A DNA stretch of 37,637 nt from JBBTXM01 sp038062255. GTDB lineage: Bacteria > Patescibacteriota > Minisyncoccia > UBA11713 > 2-01-FULL-45-33. A model generated the notes under the pieces. It saw nothing but the letters and a program-made list of their open reading frames with translations. It ran no database searches and was not told the DNA's origin. The position numbers and the translations under genes were made by a program. This document shows, one piece after another, positions 1 through 6,269 of the stretch (within the stretch, counting starts at the first letter, position 1; the number at the start of each line of letters is the position of its first letter). The stretch is taken from contig JBBTXM010000020.1 of the NCBI GenBank assembly GCA_038062255.1, positions 1 through 37,637 of the forward strand, written 5' to 3'.

Positions 1-886
1 GATTTTGGGCGAGGGCGGAGGGCTCGAAGAAATTCGCAATTCCGCTTTACGGGGCGTATTCGCGGACAAAGAGCGGGGGAGAGTTCAAGAAAAAAACTTT
101 AAGGAAGAGTACTTTAATTTTTTTGAAGAAAAATTTAACGAACTTAAAAAATTTAAAATTAAAATCAAAGCTGATACGAAAAACAGCGCGGTCGGCTTGT
201 TTTTTTCGGATTTGATTTCCAGATTTCCAAAGTTTGAGATTGCGCAAAAAAAATACGATTTGGGCTTATCTTTCGACAGAGACGGCGATAGGATAAAATT
301 TAGCGACGAAAAAGGCAGAGAAATAGCGGGCGATATAATAACAGCTCTCTTGGCAAAATATTTTCGCGGCCCGGTTGTTTATAGCATAAATTCCAGCTGG
401 GCAGTAAAAGAAGAAATCAAAAAACATGGCGGGCGGGCAATTGAGTCGCGAGTGGGGCACTCATTTATAAAAAAAGCCATGCGCGAAAATAGCGCGATTT
501 TTGCCGGCGAACTCTCGGGACATTATTATTTCAAAGATTTTTTTTATTGCGATTCTGCGCTTTTTGCGATGTTATGTGTAATCGACCTGCTGCGAAAAGA
601 AAAAAAGCCGTTAAGCAAATTGATTGTTCCGCTTCAAAGGTATTATGCGACTCCGGAATTAAATTTTTCGATTCAAAACAAAGATTTGTACATCGATAAA
701 GCCGCCGCCGCTTTTGGAGATGGGCAGATTTCATACAAAGACGGCATAAAAATCGACTATCCAGACTGGTGGTTCATACTGCGCCCGTCGAATACCGAAG
801 ACGTAATCCGTTTACGCGTTGAAGCAAGCACCCAAAAGCTTTTGGAAGACAAAAAGATACTAGTCTTGACTAAACTTGGATTTTGA
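1..886 (+). CDS. Phosphomannomutase/phosphoglucomutase family protein, C-terminal part (5' end outside window)
   Basis: Interconverts hexose 1- and 6-phosphates for nucleotide-sugar and cell-envelope synthesis. About 294 residues of the C-terminal part are visible. Seen: the metal-binding loop as SFDRDGDR (family DGDGDR) near residue 90, the sugar-binding loop GELSGH near residue 168, and the phosphate-binding loop RPSNTEDVIRLRVEA near the end. The frame is open to the left edge, and the TTG at position 5 is only the first start-like codon, so the true start lies outside. The usual family length is about 450 aa, so roughly the first third is missing. Stop is TGA. PMM versus PGM versus phosphoglucosamine mutase cannot be settled from this part, although the GEMSGH-like loop favours PMM/PGM. 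Confidence 0.88.
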   Translation, partial: ILGEGGGLEEIRNSALRGVFADKERGRVQEKNFKEEYFNFFEEKFNELKKFKIKIKADTKNSAVGLFFSDLISRFPKFEIAQKKYDLGLSFDRDGDRIKFSDEKGREIAGDIITALLAKYFRGPVVYSINSSWAVKEEIKKHGGRAIESRVGHSFIKKAMRENSAIFAGELSGHYYFKDFFYCDSALFAMLCVIDLLRKEKKPLSKLIVPLQRYYATPELNFSIQNKDLYIDKAAAAFGDGQISYKDGIKIDYPDWWFILRPSNTEDVIRLRVEASTQKLLEDKKILVLTKLGF

Positions 887-900
887 ACGCTTGAGTTTAT

Positions 901-928
901 AAGGAACAATTCGCACGAATTGTTCCTT
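901..928. repeat. Perfect 28-nt palindrome between the mutase and the Nudix gene
   Basis: Arms AAGGAACAATTCG and CGAATTGTTCCTT are separated by CA. No T-tract follows, so it is a poor intrinsic terminator on either strand. It may be a palindromic repeat element or a protein-binding site. Its right end overlaps the -35 of the next promoter. Confidence 0.7.
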
Positions 929-955
929 GACGTGCGATATTAAATTTGTTATGTT
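927..955 (+). promoter_or_regulatory. Predicted sigma-70 promoter for the Nudix-fusion gene
   Basis: TTGACG at 927-932, 17-nt spacer, extended -10 TGtTATGTT ending at 955. The next gene starts at 984 behind a GGAGGA Shine-Dalgarno site at 973-978. Confidence 0.5.
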
Positions 956-983
956 TTGTTGAGAATTTTTGCGGAGGAGTCTG

Positions 984-1898
984 ATGTTCAAATCCGTTCT
1001 CCATGGAAGTTTTCGGAAGCATTTTGAAAAAATAAAAGAAGCCCACGAGATTTTTACCGGTTGCGGCATAGAGGTTGTAGCTCCGGAGTTTTCGGAGATT
1101 GTTTCGATGAAAGATGGTTTTGCCATTTTGGATTCGGATAAGTCCGAAGACCCTAGAATGATAGAGCTTTTATATCTTGCGAAATTAAAAAAAATGGGAA
1201 GGTCTGGTTTCAGCTATTTTGTAAATGTAGACGGTTATTTGGGCAAAAGCGCTTCGTATGAACTAGGTATTGCCCAAACTCTTGGAATGCCGTGTTTTTT
1301 CTTAGAACAGCCGCGCGACCACCCAGTTTATGTGCCCCAAAACGCTGTTTGGAGGCCGGATAATTTGGCGGAATTTATTTTCAGAAACAAAAGGCTTCCC
1401 GCGCAAAGTTCGGTACGAAGGATTGCGGAAAAATCTATGTTCGTAATGTGGCGGGAATTAATTTTGGCAAGCTCGGTAGTGGCTGTTGGGGCGATTATCG
1501 AATACGCTGGCCGGAGGAAAAGAGAAAAAGAAATTCTGCTTGTGCGCACCCATAAGTGGGGAGGTCGGTATTCAATTGTAGGCGAAAAGGTTCGAGTAAA
1601 TGAACGGCTGGAAGACGCCCTCATTCGCGGAATATTTGAGGAAACCGGTTTAAAGGCTGAAGTCGGCGAGCACATTTGTACCTTTGACCAGATTAAAAAT
1701 TCTGGTTATTTCAAAACTGGAGTAAGCCATATTTTTGTTGATAAAGTTGTAAAAGTTTTCGGGAAAAAAGTTGAATTAAATGAAGAGGCGCAGGAATTTA
1801 TGTGGGCGCCTCCGCGCCTTGCCTTAAAAGAGTTGGATATCGAACCGAACGCAAAACACACTCTCGAGCTTTATGTTCAAATGCGATCGGCCTCCTAG
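984..1898 (+). CDS. Two-domain protein: nucleoside 2-deoxyribosyltransferase-like domain plus Nudix hydrolase domain
   Basis: 304 aa. The ATG at 984 is chosen because GGAGGA lies 5 nt upstream; the in-frame TTG at 969 has no such site. Residues 1-130 resemble nucleoside 2-deoxyribosyltransferase-like proteins, including the YELGIAQTLGMP helix with a conserved Glu. Residues about 170-300 carry a Nudix box seen as ERLEDALIRGIFEETGL, where the first Glu of the REUxEExGU core is Gly but the EE pair is kept. Nudix enzymes hydrolyse nucleoside diphosphate derivatives, so a nucleotide-salvage or pool-cleaning role is inferred. The last 4 nt overlap the end of convergent trpS, and the stop TAG lies in a terminator loop. 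The substrate is unknown. Confidence 0.75.
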   Translation: MFKSVLHGSFRKHFEKIKEAHEIFTGCGIEVVAPEFSEIVSMKDGFAILDSDKSEDPRMIELLYLAKLKKMGRSGFSYFVNVDGYLGKSASYELGIAQTLGMPCFFLEQPRDHPVYVPQNAVWRPDNLAEFIFRNKRLPAQSSVRRIAEKSMFVMWRELILASSVVAVGAIIEYAGRRKREKEILLVRTHKWGGRYSIVGEKVRVNERLEDALIRGIFEETGLKAEVGEHICTFDQIKNSGYFKTGVSHIFVDKVVKVFGKKVELNEEAQEFMWAPPRLALKELDIEPNAKHTLELYVQMRSAS

Positions 1899-1919
1899 AG
1901 GAGGCCGATTTTTGTTTTT
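1886..1919 (+). terminator. Intrinsic terminator overlapping the convergent gene ends
   Basis: Perfect 10-bp stem ATCGGCCTCC / GGAGGCCGAT with loop TAGA, followed on the plus strand by TTTTTGTTTTT. Both genes end inside it: the plus-strand stop TAG is in the loop, and the trpS stop lies on the opposite strand. On the minus strand no U-tract follows, so it mainly serves the plus-strand gene. Confidence 0.85.
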
Positions 1920-2890
1920 ACTTCTTTCATTGTTTCTTGCGCTATCGCGCGGGCAGATTTTGCGCCGTCGGCCAGGATTTTTAGGAGTTTTTTTTCGTCT
2001 TTTATTATTTTTTTGTAGGCGATTTGAATGGGTGTGAGTTTTTCAATAAGCAGATTTCCCAAATCTTTTTTAAATTCCGCGTAGTTTTTGCCCCCGTATT
2101 CTTTTTCAAGAGTTTTTATTTCTTTTCCGGACATCAGGCTGAAAATAGTAAGCAGGTTGGAAACGGCCGGCTTTTCCTCCGGGTTGAATTTTATTTCTTT
2201 TCCAGAATCTGTTACAGCAATTTGTATTTTGCGCCGTATTTCGGCTTCTTGGTCCAGAAGTTCAATATAATTATTTGGATTTAGGGACGATTTTGACATT
2301 TTTTTGCTTGGGTCGTCCAAGCCCATTATTTTTGCTCCTTCCTTTTTGAGCAAAGCGCGCGGTTCTTTGAATGTCTCTCCGAATCTCGAGTTGAATTTTC
2401 GTGCAAGCGTTCGAGTCAGTTCCAAATGCTGTAGTTGGTCTTCTCCCACCGGTACGGTATCGGGGCGGTAAATCAAGATATCGGCTGCCATCAATGTAGG
2501 GTAATTTAAAAGCCCGGCATGTACGCCTTGTTTTTGCCCTTGAGATTCTTTTTTTTCTTTAAACTGAGTCATTCGCTCTAGCTCCCCAAGCGGAGTCATT
2601 GTATTCAAGATCCATCCTAATTCCACGTGTTCCTGGATATGAGATTGTATAAACAAAGTTGCTTTTTTGGGGTCCAACTCGCACGCAAGATAAATTGCCG
2701 CGGCGTCCAGAGTATTTTTGCGGAGTTCCTGCGGGTCTTGCGGCACGGTGATTGCGTGGAGGTCCGCAACAAAGGCGAACATTTTATATTTGTCCTGAAG
2801 TTCGACAAATTGTTTGATTGCTCCAATGTAATTTCCGATATGGAGCTTTCCGGAAGCCTGGATTCCGCTGACGGCTGTTTGTTTTTCCAT
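1895..2890 (-). CDS. trpS: Tryptophanyl-tRNA synthetase
   Basis: Cytoplasmic class I synthetase that charges tRNA-Trp. 331 aa, the normal bacterial length. Seen: the HIGH-type motif GKLHIGNY at about residues 15-22, the KMSKS signature as KKMSKSS, and the family motifs MTPLGELERMTQFKEK and PVGEDQLQHLELTR. The ATG at 2890 is preferred over an upstream in-frame start at 2929 because the protein then begins at the expected MEKQTAVSGIQ. In addition, an extended -10 TGcTATCAT ends exactly 6 nt before this ATG on the minus strand, which predicts a leaderless mRNA. There is no Shine-Dalgarno sequence. Convergent 4-nt overlap with the Nudix-fusion gene. Confidence 0.97.
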   Translation of the reverse strand: MEKQTAVSGIQASGKLHIGNYIGAIKQFVELQDKYKMFAFVADLHAITVPQDPQELRKNTLDAAAIYLACELDPKKATLFIQSHIQEHVELGWILNTMTPLGELERMTQFKEKKESQGQKQGVHAGLLNYPTLMAADILIYRPDTVPVGEDQLQHLELTRTLARKFNSRFGETFKEPRALLKKEGAKIMGLDDPSKKMSKSSLNPNNYIELLDQEAEIRRKIQIAVTDSGKEIKFNPEEKPAVSNLLTIFSLMSGKEIKTLEKEYGGKNYAEFKKDLGNLLIEKLTPIQIAYKKIIKDEKKLLKILADGAKSARAIAQETMKEVKTKIGLL

Positions 2891-2896
2891 TTTTTT

Positions 2897-2905
2897 ATGA
2901 TAGCA
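2897..2905 (-). promoter_or_regulatory. Extended -10 of trpS, leaderless arrangement
   Basis: Reading the minus strand: TGC, TATCAT, six A residues, then ATG of trpS. The hexamer occupies 2902-2897. Confidence 0.5.
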
Positions 2906-2960
2906 TAAAATACGGAATAACAAAGACATTTATAATAGAGCCCCTGGGAGGACGGAATTA

Positions 2961-3353
2961 ATGACTCACGAACAATGCGCCGAAGCGATTTTACTTGAAA
3001 TGCGCGACAAAGATGGAGTCTTTGATTTTATAGTACGGAAAGAAGTTTTTGACCAAATAGGCATTGACTGGATCGCTGGGCGATATGTGAAAGTTGGCGA
3101 AAAGCAAAAAGAGTTAAGAATTTTTATTCAGCATAAATCTTCAAAAGAATCAGCTTTTTTCTTTGCCCAAAGAAATCCTTGTTCTATTCTATGGATTGTC
3201 GATTGTTCGACCACCCCTATTAAAGCCAAGCTATCTTTGCTCAGATTAGTAATTAGGGAGCTCTCTAGAATAAAAAGTAATCCCAATGTTCAATTTTTTA
3301 AAGAAAAATTAAATGAACTTAAAAATTTATCCAATTACACCCCTCCGGAATAG
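2961..3353 (+). CDS. Hypothetical protein with a possible PD-(D/E)XK-like motif
   Basis: 130 aa, not recognised as a named family. It starts at an ATG preceded by GGGAGGA at about 2946-2952, with a TATAAT at 2931-2936 upstream. Residues 33-37 read GIDWI, and residues about 50-58 read LRIFIQHKS. This Asp followed about 20 residues later by a beta strand ending in QxK recalls PD-(D/E)XK nuclease-fold proteins with QxK replacing ExK. The rest is a helical C-terminus with no signal peptide. The motif similarity is weak and the nuclease idea is only inference. The stop TAG lies in the loop of the terminator that follows. Confidence 0.6.
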   Translation: MTHEQCAEAILLEMRDKDGVFDFIVRKEVFDQIGIDWIAGRYVKVGEKQKELRIFIQHKSSKESAFFFAQRNPCSILWIVDCSTTPIKAKLSLLRLVIRELSRIKSNPNVQFFKEKLNELKNLSNYTPPE

Positions 3354-3366
3354 TCCGGGGGGTTTT
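3341..3366 (+). terminator. Intrinsic terminator after the hypothetical gene
   Basis: Stem 3341-3349 pairs with 3354-3362 (CCCTCCGGA with TCCGGGGGG, one G-T pair). The loop ATAG contains the gene's stop, and a short TTTT follows. Confidence 0.65.
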
Positions 3367-3370
3367 GCTG

Positions 3371-3379
3371 TGGTATAAT
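3371..3379 (+). promoter_or_regulatory. Predicted extended -10 promoter (TGgTATAAT)
   Basis: TGG followed by consensus TATAAT at 3374-3379, directly after the terminator and 38 nt before the small membrane protein gene. No clear -35. Confidence 0.45.
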
Positions 3380-3417
3380 ATATATGGGTCGATTTAATAC
3401 TATTTAATTAAATAATT

Positions 3418-3615
3418 ATGAGCGTAAAAAATTTCACACTTACCACCGGATTTTTATTTTTGATAATGGGGCTTTTGCAGATAAGCCGTATTCTTTACGG
3501 TCGGAACATTTCCATAGAAGGCTACGGTTTGCCGCTCTGGGGAAGCGGGGCGATAGCTCTTTTCGCGTTTTTTCTTTCTTTTGAGTCGTTTAGAATCAGC
3601 AGAAAATCTTACTAA
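3418..3615 (+). CDS. Small membrane protein, two predicted TM helices
   Basis: 65 aa, family not recognised. Hydrophobic stretches at about residues 7-25 (LTTGFLFLIMGLLQISRIL) and 38-55 (LPLWGSGAIALFAFFLSF) suggest two membrane helices with a short loop, ending in a basic tail. No clear Shine-Dalgarno site. It lies 2 nt upstream of the CAP-domain gene, so the two are probably co-transcribed from the promoter at 3371-3379. Confidence 0.6.
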   Translation: MSVKNFTLTTGFLFLIMGLLQISRILYGRNISIEGYGLPLWGSGAIALFAFFLSFESFRISRKSY

Positions 3616-3617
3616 CA

Positions 3618-4505
3618 ATGTTTTTAAAAATTTTACTGGGCTTGGCCCTGCTTTTCGCCGTTTTAATTTTCGGCGGTTTTTTGATAAATGAAAAATTAAG
3701 CGAGGTTTCGGTTATTGAGTTGCCGGAGGTGGTTGAATTTCCCAAAGCAGAAGATGCAGCGCTTTCAGAAAAGCCTCTATCTCCTCCTCCGCTTGAGGTG
3801 GTGAAAAAACCCGAAGATGTTCCAGCTGTTTCAATTTTGACGCGGGAGGGGATTGTATCGTGGACAAATTTCTTACGCGCTTCGGAATCTTTGAATGCGC
3901 TCGATGCCGATCCGGAGCTCGATAAAATCGCGGAAACAAAATTAAACGATATGCTCGCTCGCCAGTATTTTGAACACGTTTCTCCCGCGGGAGATGGAAT
4001 AAGCGATGTGGCTAAATCGGCTGGCTACAAATTAGTTTTGATAGGTGAAAACTTAGCGATGGGTGATTTCAAAGACGACGAAGACGTGGTCCGGGCATGG
4101 ATGGCTAGCCCTGGCCACAGAGCCAATATTTTGCGTTCCGGATATTCCAAGATAGGAGTTGCTGCAAAAAAAGATTTTTTGAAAGGAAGGCTTGTGTGGG
4201 TGGCGGTTCAAATTTTCTCTATTCCTCTTTCGGTATGCCAAAGCCCGGACCCCGGTTTTGTTCCAAAAATAGAAGCAAATAAAAATCAACTGGAATCTTT
4301 AAAATCGCATTTGGATCTTTTGCGCGACGTGATTGAAAACGAAAAGTACGAGACGCGCGAGCAATACGAGAGCATGGTTAACGAGCACAATTCGCTTGTG
4401 GGAGTTTATAATTCACTTTCAAAAGAAACAAAAAATTTAATACAAGATTACAACGCTCAAGTAGAAACATTCAACAAATGCGTCGACTCATTCGACACCA
4501 CTTAG
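3618..4505 (+). CDS. Membrane-anchored CAP (SCP/PR-1-like) domain protein with C-terminal coiled coil
   Basis: 295 aa. An N-terminal hydrophobic helix (residues about 2-24) acts as signal or anchor, followed by a Pro/Glu-rich linker (about 35-72). The CAP domain covers about 75-200: the conserved FEHVSP His near residue 119, the GEN motif, and the SPGHRANIL motif with its His near 167 are all present. From about 215 to 290 there is a heptad-like helical tail with repeated Asn/Glu/Lys. CAP proteins are extracytoplasmic; bacterial members have poorly defined roles in surface or peptidoglycan biology. The stop TAG is supplied by the palindromic repeat at 4501-4521, so the repeat may have trimmed or replaced the original 3' end. 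Confidence 0.88.
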   Translation: MFLKILLGLALLFAVLIFGGFLINEKLSEVSVIELPEVVEFPKAEDAALSEKPLSPPPLEVVKKPEDVPAVSILTREGIVSWTNFLRASESLNALDADPELDKIAETKLNDMLARQYFEHVSPAGDGISDVAKSAGYKLVLIGENLAMGDFKDDEDVVRAWMASPGHRANILRSGYSKIGVAAKKDFLKGRLVWVAVQIFSIPLSVCQSPDPGFVPKIEANKNQLESLKSHLDLLRDVIENEKYETREQYESMVNEHNSLVGVYNSLSKETKNLIQDYNAQVETFNKCVDSFDTT

Positions 4506-4521
4506 CAACCGAGTTGCTAAG
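4501..4521. repeat. REP-like palindrome, family A, copy 1 (left flank of RAYT-A, variant centre)
   Basis: Arms CTTAGCAAC and GTTGCTAAG around CGA. It differs from the other copies only at the centre. It supplies the TAG stop of the CAP gene at 4503-4505 and lies 28 nt before the RAYT-A start. Confidence 0.9.
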
Positions 4522-4534
4522 TAATAAAAATAAG

Positions 4535-4543
4535 TGATATAAA
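4535..4543 (+). promoter_or_regulatory. Extended -10 of RAYT-A, leaderless arrangement
   Basis: TGaTATAAA ends exactly 6 nt before the ATG at 4550. No Shine-Dalgarno site. Confidence 0.45.
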
Positions 4544-4549
4544 AAAGTA

Positions 4550-5194
4550 ATGCGGAAGACAAAGTTTGTAAATGGAGAGTTTTATCATATTTATAATCGC
4601 GGTGTTGATAAAAGACCTGTTTTTATGGATGAATACGATTTTGCCAGATTTCTTCAGGGCATGGACGAGTTCAACTCTATAAGGCCAATCGGTAGTATTT
4701 TCGAAAATTCTTTTCGAAAAAATAAACCACTTAGCAACCAGGTTGCTAAGTTGGTTGATATCGTTTGTTTTTGCCTTAATAAAAATCATTATCATTTGGT
4801 TTTAAGACAAAGAGTCAAAAATGGTATAAGTGAGTTTATGAAAAAAGTGGGGACTGGTTTTGCGCAATACTTTAATTTTAAAAATAAAAGAAGCGGGACT
4901 CTTTTTCAGGGTCCATTTAAAGCAAAACATATAAATTCAAATGACTATCTTTTACATGTTAGTGCTTACGTTAATCTAAATAACAAAGTACATCAAATAA
5001 ATACATCAGACTATTTTAAATCAAGTTGGAACGAATATGTTTTAAACAACAAGGGACTTTGTTCTTTTAAGGATGTTATTTTAAAACAGTTTGAGAGTCA
5101 AAACGCTTACAAGCTATTTGCTGAAAGTTCTCTAAAAGATATTATCGAAAGAAAAAAATTATCCAAAGAACTCGAAAATTTATTATTAGATTAG
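4550..5194 (+). CDS. REP-associated tyrosine transposase (Y1/HUH family), RAYT-A
   Basis: 214 aa. A Y1 HUH endonuclease of the Transposase_17/RAYT type, which in characterised relatives cuts single-stranded palindromic REP sequences. Seen: N-terminal FYHIYNRGVDKR (residues 11-22), the metal-binding HUH motif NHYHLVL with H80 and H82, the segment SGTLFQGPFKAKHI (115-128), and the likely catalytic Tyr140 in the SAYVNLN helix. The start is ATG 4550. A full 23-nt copy of the flanking palindrome lies inside the ORF at 4729-4751 and encodes LSNQVAK (61-67), just before the HUH strand. The gene sits between palindromes at 4501 and 5196, making a unit of about 720 bp. All key residues are intact, so it is probably active. 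Confidence 0.9.
   Translation: MRKTKFVNGEFYHIYNRGVDKRPVFMDEYDFARFLQGMDEFNSIRPIGSIFENSFRKNKPLSNQVAKLVDIVCFCLNKNHYHLVLRQRVKNGISEFMKKVGTGFAQYFNFKNKRSGTLFQGPFKAKHINSNDYLLHVSAYVNLNNKVHQINTSDYFKSSWNEYVLNNKGLCSFKDVILKQFESQNAYKLFAESSLKDIIERKKLSKELENLLLD
4729..4751. repeat. REP-like palindrome, family A, copy 2 (inside the RAYT-A ORF)
   Basis: Arms ACTTAGCAACC and GGTTGCTAAGT with central A; perfect 11-bp arms. Read in frame it gives LSNQVAK. A duplicated TTTTCGAAAA (4698-4707 and 4711-4720) lies just upstream. Confidence 0.92.
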
Positions 5195-5195
5195 A

Positions 5196-5218
5196 ACTTA
5201 GCAACCAGGTTGCTAAGT
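5196..5218. repeat. REP-like palindrome, family A, copy 3 (right flank of RAYT-A)
   Basis: Identical over 23 nt to the internal copy (arms ACTTAGCAACC, GGTTGCTAAGT, central A). It begins 2 nt after the transposase stop. Confidence 0.93.
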
Positions 5219-5227
5219 GGAAGAAAC

Positions 5228-6004
5228 ATGACCCTAATATCATTATTCAACTTAAACATAATGCACGGACGAAATTTAAAAAGTCCGATTTTTCCTTTGC
5301 GCGTAAGTCGCAAACAAGCAGAAAACAATTTGCAAAAAATAGCTGATCTTATCAAAAAATTTAATTCTGACGTTGTTATACTTCAAGAAGTGGATCAGTT
5401 TTCTGTGCTTAGCGGAGGTTTCAATCAGTTTCATTTTTTAGCCGATAAATTAAACTATTTTTATAAATATTTTGCCCCGAGTTGTTCTGCGATATTTTTG
5501 GATAAAAACATATTTGTGTCAGGTACGGCGATTTTTTCCAAGTATCCTCTGGAGAACTGCGAATCTTTTAACTTTAGTTTTTCATTTCCTACCGAGCGCA
5601 AGGGATTTATTATTGCCGATTTAAAACTTCCTCACGGCCAAGTATTAACTGTTGTCTCGATTCATTTGGTTTGGCTTGATTGGTTGCGATTCAACTCACG
5701 TTCACACCAACTAGATATGGTTAGACACATTCTTTCAAAAAAGAAAAACCCTGTAATATTGGCCGGAGACATGAATTGTGATTTCGCGAGCAAGGAAAAA
5801 TCATTAAGATTGTTTGTAGACGACCTTGATTTGAAAGTTTATGAACCGGAAAGTAAAAATTTGAATACTTATCCATCGTGGAAACCCACCAAACGTATTG
5901 ATTGGGCGTTTCTTTCAAAAGAAATCGACTTTTTTTCTTACAAAACAATAGATGAAAGAGTTTCTGATCATTTGGCGGTTTTTGCCACCGTTTCAATCAC
6001 TTAG
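5228..6004 (+). CDS. Endonuclease/exonuclease/phosphatase family protein
   Basis: 258 aa from the ATG at 5228, with a weak GGAAG just upstream; an earlier in-frame TTG at 5210 lies within the palindrome and is less likely. The EEP fold (DNase I/ExoIII/synaptojanin-like) is supported by the N-terminal FNLNIMHG strand, VVILQEVDQ with the metal-binding Glu, IHLVW, the LAGDMNCD motif (Asp and Asn), and the C-terminal SDHLAVFATV with the catalytic Asp-His. Members are metal-dependent phosphodiesterases acting on DNA, RNA or phospholipids, and the substrate here is unknown. No signal peptide is evident. The stop TAG comes from family-A palindrome copy 4, which overlaps the end. Confidence 0.88.
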   Translation: MTLISLFNLNIMHGRNLKSPIFPLRVSRKQAENNLQKIADLIKKFNSDVVILQEVDQFSVLSGGFNQFHFLADKLNYFYKYFAPSCSAIFLDKNIFVSGTAIFSKYPLENCESFNFSFSFPTERKGFIIADLKLPHGQVLTVVSIHLVWLDWLRFNSRSHQLDMVRHILSKKKNPVILAGDMNCDFASKEKSLRLFVDDLDLKVYEPESKNLNTYPSWKPTKRIDWAFLSKEIDFFSYKTIDERVSDHLAVFATVSIT

Positions 6005-6021
6005 CAACCAGGTTGCTAAGT
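5999..6021. repeat. REP-like palindrome, family A, copy 4 (3' end of the EEP gene)
   Basis: Same 23 nt as copies 2 and 3. The EEP gene ends ...ATC ACT TAG using the palindrome's first bases. Confidence 0.93.
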
Positions 6022-6023
6022 TG

Positions 6024-6044
6024 GGGCGAGGCGCCCTTTTCTTT
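6024..6044 (+). terminator. Intrinsic terminator after the EEP gene
   Basis: Stem GGGCG (6024-6028) / CGCCC (6032-6036), loop AGG, followed by TTTTCTTT. Short stem but correct layout, immediately after the palindrome. Confidence 0.55.
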
Positions 6045-6059
6045 AAACTCAATTAGGAA

Positions 6060-6065
6060 TATAAT
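6060..6065 (+). promoter_or_regulatory. Consensus -10 TATAAT, leaderless arrangement
   Basis: TATAAT ends exactly 6 nt before ATG 6072. No Shine-Dalgarno site. Confidence 0.5.
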
Positions 6066-6071
6066 ATTTTT

Positions 6072-6269
6072 ATGTGGAGGCATTGGGCTATAGTTTCTAT
6101 AGGGATTATTTTTATACTTGCTCCGTTTTTGGGGCTTACTACTTTTATTTTCAAACTTTTGATGGTTTTGGGCGGGGTCGCTGTCGCTCTATTGGGGTTT
6201 TGGCTGCTTTCTTCAGAAAAACTTAAAGAATCTTCAGCGGGCCAGGAAATTAAAGAATTCCAGCGATGA
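6072..6269 (+). CDS. Small membrane protein, two predicted TM helices
   Basis: 65 aa, family not recognised. A Trp/His start is followed by two closely spaced hydrophobic helices (about residues 6-24 and 28-47) and a charged cytoplasmic-looking tail. The stop overlaps the start of the next gene as ATGA, so translation of the glycoside-hydrolase-like protein is probably coupled to it. It might act as a membrane partner of that protein; this is inference from the overlap only. Confidence 0.65.
   Translation: MWRHWAIVSIGIIFILAPFLGLTTFIFKLLMVLGGVAVALLGFWLLSSEKLKESSAGQEIKEFQR

Larger units (their letters stand above)
4500..5218 (+). mobile_element. RAYT-A unit: transposase with flanking and internal family-A palindromes
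   Basis: Palindrome, leaderless promoter, transposase and palindrome in about 720 bp, with a third palindrome inside the ORF. No target-site duplication or insertion-sequence ends other than the palindromes are visible. RAYTs are usually domesticated single-copy genes that mobilise REP sequences rather than themselves, so calling the whole unit mobile is inference. Confidence 0.65.

Noticed and set aside
4501..6021. Family-A palindromes as intrinsic terminators or a CRISPR array
   Set aside because: No T-tract follows them, spacing is irregular with genes in between, and one copy lies inside an ORF.
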